Positions 60,589 to 64,000 of a stretch of 64,000 nt of DNA are shown here, in pieces. The DNA lies in assembly GCF_000019225.1 (NCBI RefSeq), contig NC_010995.1, positions 372,001 through 436,000 on the forward strand. Direction: 5' to 3'. This stretch comes from Cellvibrio japonicus Ueda107. Its GTDB lineage: Bacteria; Pseudomonadota; Gammaproteobacteria; Pseudomonadales; Cellvibrionaceae. A program made the translations under genes and the position numbers. How positions within the stretch are numbered: position 1 is the stretch's first letter; each line of letters begins with the position of its first letter. Below the pieces are notes generated by a model. It was not told where the DNA came from and did no database searches. It was given only the letters and a program-made list of their open reading frames with translations.

Positions 60589-61461
60589 ATGACCGCTTTG
60601 TTCGATATTGTTTACCACATCCGCAGCAATCGCGACCGGCTTTCGGCAACGGAGCAGAAAATTGCGGATATTATTCTGGACGATATAGCCTTTGCGGCGG
60701 CGGCCAGTATTGATCAGCTTGCCACCAAAGCCAGTGTGAGTATTGCCACCATCTCGCGCTTTGCCAAAGCGGTGGGCTGTGAAGATATTCGCGATCTCAA
60801 ATTAAAATTGGCACAGGCCAGCGCGGTGGGAACCCGCTTTCTCGCCGATGTTCCCGTCGTTGAGGAAAGTGCATTCTACGCGCGTATTTGCAGTGAGGTA
60901 GAGTCCACCCTGCGCGCCAACCTCGCGCGTTTTGTCGAGGCTGATTTTCGGGCCGGGGCCAACGCATTGAATAGTGCCCGCTTGATTTATGTCGGCGGTA
61001 TGGGGGGCGGTTCCACCATGCTTGCCGATGAAGTCCAGTACCGCATTGCCCGCCTGGGGTTGCCGGTAACGGCCTATCACGATCCGGTATTGCTGCGCAT
61101 GTTGGCCGCGACACTGACCGAAAAAGATGTACTGGTACTGTTATCGGTAACCGGGGTAACACCGGAATTATTGGAGGTTGCTGATATCGCGCGTGAATAC
61201 GGTGCCCAGATCATCGCCATGACCGCGCCCCAATCTCCCCTTGCTGAAAAAGCCAATGTGTTATTGCCGGTGATGACGGAGGAGACCGATTTTATTTTCA
61301 AGCCTTCGGCATCCCGCTATGGTGTATTGCTGGCTGTGGATATTCTCGCAACAGAGTTGGCTCTGCTGCGTAAACAAGAGAGCAAGGAATTACTGCGTCG
61401 CGTGAAATTTGCGCTTGATGAATATCGGGGTGGCGATAACCGCTTACCCCTGGGCGATTAA
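60589..61461 (+). CDS. RpiR/MurR-family transcriptional regulator
   Basis: 290 residues from ATG 60589; the frame is also open from TTG 60577, overlapping the permease. The N-terminal HTH_6 domain reads 'LSATEQKIADIILDDIAFAA', 'ASIDQLATKASVSIATISRFAKAVGC'. The SIS domain (about 115-250) shows 'ARLIYVGGMGGGSTMLADEVQYRIARLG' and 'DVLVLLSVTGVTPELLEVADIAREYGAQIIAMT', which binds phosphosugars. MurR in E. coli senses N-acetylmuramate 6-phosphate. It probably controls this operon. Confidence 0.9.
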   Translation: MTALFDIVYHIRSNRDRLSATEQKIADIILDDIAFAAAASIDQLATKASVSIATISRFAKAVGCEDIRDLKLKLAQASAVGTRFLADVPVVEESAFYARICSEVESTLRANLARFVEADFRAGANALNSARLIYVGGMGGGSTMLADEVQYRIARLGLPVTAYHDPVLLRMLAATLTEKDVLVLLSVTGVTPELLEVADIAREYGAQIIAMTAPQSPLAEKANVLLPVMTEETDFIFKPSASRYGVLLAVDILATELALLRKQESKELLRRVKFALDEYRGGDNRLPLGD

Positions 61462-61471
61462 GGATGTGTGT

Positions 61472-62941
61472 GTGATTTACGAATGGGTTATCCGCCAGGC
61501 TCACATCATTGATGGTTCTGCACAGCCATCCTACCGTGCTGACCTGGCAATCACCGCAGGGAAAATTGCAGCGATTGGCAATTTATCCGGTGTGCAGGCG
61601 CAGCGGGAGATAGTTGCAAGCAATTGGGTTTTAGCACCGGGGTTTATTGATGTGCACACCCATGATGACCTGCAGGTGATTCGCAACCCGGATATGTTGC
61701 CCAAGGTTTCTCAAGGTGTGACAACGGTGATCGTTGGCAATTGCGGTATCAGTGCCAGCCCTGTGGTGTTACAGGGCGAGCTGCCGGACCCGATGAATTT
61801 GCTCGGCGCCGTTGAGGATTTTTCCTACGCCGACCTTGCCAGTTACGCGCGTGCCGTGAATGAAATACAGCCTGCAGTCAATGTGGCTGCATTAGTCGGT
61901 CATACAGCATTGCGCAATAACCACATGGATCGCCTGGACCGCGCAGCAACCGCCTATGAAATTGCGCAGATGCGCGCACAATTACATTTGGCCCTGGAAC
62001 AGGGCGCACTTGGGTTATCGACCGGATTGGCTTACGCCTCAGCGATTGAAAGTACCACTGAAGAAGTACAGGCACTGGCGGAGGTGTTGCGTGAACAGGG
62101 GGGAGTTTATACCACCCATTTGCGCACGGAATTTGATGGCATCCTGGATGCGATGGAAGAAGCGTTTGCAATTGGTCATTCGGTCAATGCCCCGGTCATC
62201 ATTTCACATTTGAAATGTGCAGGGGCCGGTAATTGGGGACGCAGCAAGGAAGTGCTTGGCGCCCTGGAGACAGCGGCGCGCAAACACTGGGTCGGCAGCG
62301 ATTGCTATCCCTATAGCGCCAGTTCGTCCACCTTGGATTTGCAGCAGGTCACCCGGGATTTTGACATTGTGATTACCTGGAGCGAGCCGCATCCGGAGCA
62401 GGGTGGAAAAACCCTGGCAGCGATTGCCGATGAATGGCAAACCAGTTTGATGGACGCGGCCAGGCGACTACAGCCTGCGGGAGCGGTGTATCACGGTATG
62501 AATGAGCAGGATGTGCAGGCCATTTTGGCGCATCCACTCACCATGGTTGGATCCGATGGTTTGCCGGTTGATCCTTTGCCGCACCCGCGTTTGTGGGGCG
62601 CTTTCCCGCGGGTGTTGGGGCATTACAGCCGCGACTTGCAATTATTCAGTCTGACCGAAGCTGTTTACAAAATGACGCGCTTGTCTGCCGATCGCTTCGG
62701 CCTTGATAATCGCGGTCGCATTGAAGTGGGCGCAGCGGCTGATCTGGTGTTATTTGATCCGCTGAATGTGCGCGATACGGCAACCTTTGCGGCACCGCAA
62801 CAATTGGCGGAGGGAATAGAAGCCGTGTGGGTGAATGGCATCCTGACTTACTGCAACAAAGCCATGACAGGTCAGCGCGCCGGGAAGTTCCTGCATCGCC
62901 AGCGCGATCTGCGCAAAGGTTTTTTTCTGTTTAATGAGTGA
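61472..62941 (+). CDS. N-acyl-D-amino-acid deacylase (D-aminoacylase)
   Basis: 489 residues from GTG 61472, which has AGGA 7 nt upstream; earlier starts overlap the regulator gene. Amidohydrolase family: 'APGFIDVHTHDDLQVIRNP' (HxH), 'GNCGISASP' (the Cys that binds zinc in D-aminoacylase), 'HTALRNNHMDRLDRAAT', 'THLRTEFDGILDAMEEAF', 'ISHLKCAGAGNWGRS' and 'MVGSDGLPVDPLPHPRLWGAFPRVLG' (Asp). It frees D-amino acids from N-acyl derivatives. With the deaminase-like enzyme it would make a two-step route from N-acyl-D-amino acid to 2-oxoacid. Confidence 0.92.
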   Translation: MIYEWVIRQAHIIDGSAQPSYRADLAITAGKIAAIGNLSGVQAQREIVASNWVLAPGFIDVHTHDDLQVIRNPDMLPKVSQGVTTVIVGNCGISASPVVLQGELPDPMNLLGAVEDFSYADLASYARAVNEIQPAVNVAALVGHTALRNNHMDRLDRAATAYEIAQMRAQLHLALEQGALGLSTGLAYASAIESTTEEVQALAEVLREQGGVYTTHLRTEFDGILDAMEEAFAIGHSVNAPVIISHLKCAGAGNWGRSKEVLGALETAARKHWVGSDCYPYSASSSTLDLQQVTRDFDIVITWSEPHPEQGGKTLAAIADEWQTSLMDAARRLQPAGAVYHGMNEQDVQAILAHPLTMVGSDGLPVDPLPHPRLWGAFPRVLGHYSRDLQLFSLTEAVYKMTRLSADRFGLDNRGRIEVGAAADLVLFDPLNVRDTATFAAPQQLAEGIEAVWVNGILTYCNKAMTGQRAGKFLHRQRDLRKGFFLFNE

Positions 62942-62949
62942 TAGCGCTT

Positions 62950-63339
62950 ATGTCTGATATCAAACGTTACGGTGTCGAAGGTGGCAAGGGAACCGGTGGC
63001 CAGCATTTGCCCTTTGCGCGCGCGGCGGGTGCCGATGGTTGGCTATTTGTGTCCGGCCAGGTTCCCATGGTCAAGGGCGAAATTGTGGAGGGCGGCATAG
63101 TCACCCAATCCCATCAGGCGATCAACAATATGCTGGCCATTTTGGCCGAGGCAGGTTATGGCCCGGAACATGTGGTGCGCTGTGGGGTGTGGCTCGATGA
63201 TCCCCGCGATTTTATGTCGTTTAATCGTGTGTTTATGGAATATTTTGGCGCTAATCCACCGGCGCGCGCCTGTGTGGTATCCAGTATGGTGGTGGATTGC
63301 AAAGTAGAAGTTGATTGTGTGGCTTATAAAAAACCATGA
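62950..63339 (+). CDS. RidA-family protein (Rid/YjgF)
   Basis: 129 residues from ATG 62950 (MSDIKRYGVEGG). 'LFVSGQVPM', 'QAINNMLAILAEAGYGPEHVVRCGVWL' and 'PPARACVVSSMVVDCKVEVDCVAY' are RidA features; the Arg that binds the substrate carboxylate is in 'ARACV' and the Glu in 'VEVDCVA'. RidA proteins hydrolyse the reactive enamine/imine released by PLP dehydratases, which fits the deaminase-like enzyme of the operon. It overlaps the GH20 start by 4 nt. Confidence 0.92.
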   Translation: MSDIKRYGVEGGKGTGGQHLPFARAAGADGWLFVSGQVPMVKGEIVEGGIVTQSHQAINNMLAILAEAGYGPEHVVRCGVWLDDPRDFMSFNRVFMEYFGANPPARACVVSSMVVDCKVEVDCVAYKKP

Positions 63340-64000
63340 AGTATTTATTGCCTGTTTTGTTGTTGGTACTGCCGTTCACCTTGGTGAATGCGGCTGATTT
63401 GCCGTTGTTGCCTTATCCGCACTCAGTGATACAACAGTCAGGGCAATTTTTAGCAGGCAATCAATGGAATCTTGTTATAAAGGGAAAGCAAACAGCGGAA
63501 TTGAAAACAGCGCTTGAGCGTTTCCGGCAGCGAGTTACTTTGCAGACTGGAAAAACGATTCGCTTTGTTAAGGGTAGGGAAAAAAACGCGCATTTATTCA
63601 TTCATATCCAGTCATCGGAGGTGATAGGTAATAGCCTGTCCTCTATGGATGAATCCTATCGCTTACAGGTTCGTCCAGGGCGTATTGAATTACACGCCGA
63701 ACAGCTGGTCGGTGTTGTGCGCGGCCTGGAAACCCTGTTGCAGTTAGTGGGGCTGCAACGGGATGTGCTGGCTTTGCCTTTGGTCGATATTCAGGATAAG
63801 CCCCGCTTTATCTGGCGCGGCTTGCTGCTGGACAGTTCCCGCCATTTCTTTTCAGTGGCGTCGATAAAACGCCAGCTGGATATTATGGCAGCCGCCAAGT
63901 TCAATTTATTTCATTGGCACCTGACGGACGATCAGGGGTGGCGCCTGGAATCCAAAAAATTTCCACGGCTGCAGCAATTCGCCAGCGATGGCCAGTATTA
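63336..64000 (+). CDS. GH20 beta-N-acetylhexosaminidase, N-terminal part (cut by window edge)
   Basis: 221 residues are visible. A signal peptide (MKYLLPVLLLVLPFTLVNA) is followed by the GH20b-like domain (about 20-150; 'LIVGVVRGLETLLQLVG'-type text) and the start of the TIM barrel: 'FIWRGLLLDSSRHFFSVASI' and 'KFNLFHWHLTDDQGWRLESK'. These are hallmarks of GH20 chitobiases/hexosaminidases that remove terminal GlcNAc; the catalytic Asp-Glu pair lies past the window. The start overlaps the ridA stop by 4 nt (ATGA), so it is in the operon, suggesting the cluster handles GlcNAc-containing oligosaccharides or muropeptides. Confidence 0.93.
   Translation, partial: MKYLLPVLLLVLPFTLVNAADLPLLPYPHSVIQQSGQFLAGNQWNLVIKGKQTAELKTALERFRQRVTLQTGKTIRFVKGREKNAHLFIHIQSSEVIGNSLSSMDESYRLQVRPGRIELHAEQLVGVVRGLETLLQLVGLQRDVLALPLVDIQDKPRFIWRGLLLDSSRHFFSVASIKRQLDIMAAAKFNLFHWHLTDDQGWRLESKKFPRLQQFASDGQY

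Overview
The window is a chromosomal segment of a Gram-negative gammaproteobacterium, most likely Cellvibrio or a close relative (Cellvibrionaceae). The reasons are the conserved gene blocks (zapA / ygfB-pepP-ubiH-ubiI and yrfG-hslR-hslO / nudE), the serine-only linkers joining carbohydrate-binding modules in a giant secreted protein, and a GH20 hexosaminidase locus. The genus is inferred from these features, not from a search. No rRNA, tRNA or CRISPR array was seen.

Layout. 1-6.0 kb: cell-division genes zapA and a ZapB-like coiled-coil gene on the minus strand, divergent from ygfB, pepP and a single ORF that fuses the two ubiquinone hydroxylases UbiH and UbiI. An MgtC-like and a small membrane protein follow. 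6.3-19.1 kb: housekeeping and stress genes: a cold-shock protein with a long leader, GNAT and Nudix proteins, a double-thioredoxin protein, sugar acyltransferase, methyltransferase, MipA-type outer-membrane protein, DbpA, the Hsp33/Hsp15/YrfG group divergent from NudE and CysQ, and a GAF-GGDEF-EAL protein.

19.3-36 kb: molybdenum and nitrogen assimilation. modABC sits behind a clear ModE operator, facing modE-moaB-moaA. A sigma-54 promoter precedes cobA-nirB-nirD (siroheme synthesis and assimilatory nitrite reductase). On the other strand lie an NNP nitrate transporter, a PP2C/kinase fusion, a membrane-anchored receiver protein, a yeast-type cytosine deaminase and an NMT1-GAF-GGDEF sensor. A motif of the TTTGGTGC type recurs upstream of both nitrogen operons. 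Molybdenum cofactor would serve a nitrate reductase that lies outside the window.

36-56.3 kb: an Rhs polymorphic-toxin island on the minus strand. The main gene encodes about 4000 residues: signal peptide, starch-binding-like modules with polyserine linkers, Ig-like domains, 14 propeller repeats, a CAP domain, two DUF1566 domains, the YD-repeat shell and a short unique tip. Downstream come a candidate immunity gene, an orphan core-plus-tip cassette with its own small membrane protein, and two decayed cassettes. The decayed end is riddled with insertion sequences: a truncated IS5-type element, a complete IS3-type element, and an intact IS66 inserted (8-bp target duplication) into a remnant of another IS66. 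A 120-bp MITE at 30.9 kb shares its ends with the IS5-type element.

56.7-64 kb: a plus-strand cluster with an SMP-30-like secreted protein, a D-serine-deaminase-like PLP enzyme, a GntP permease, an RpiR/SIS regulator, an N-acyl-D-amino-acid deacylase, RidA and the start of a GH20 hexosaminidase. Together they look like a pathway for amino-sugar or D-amino-acid containing polymers such as peptidoglycan fragments.
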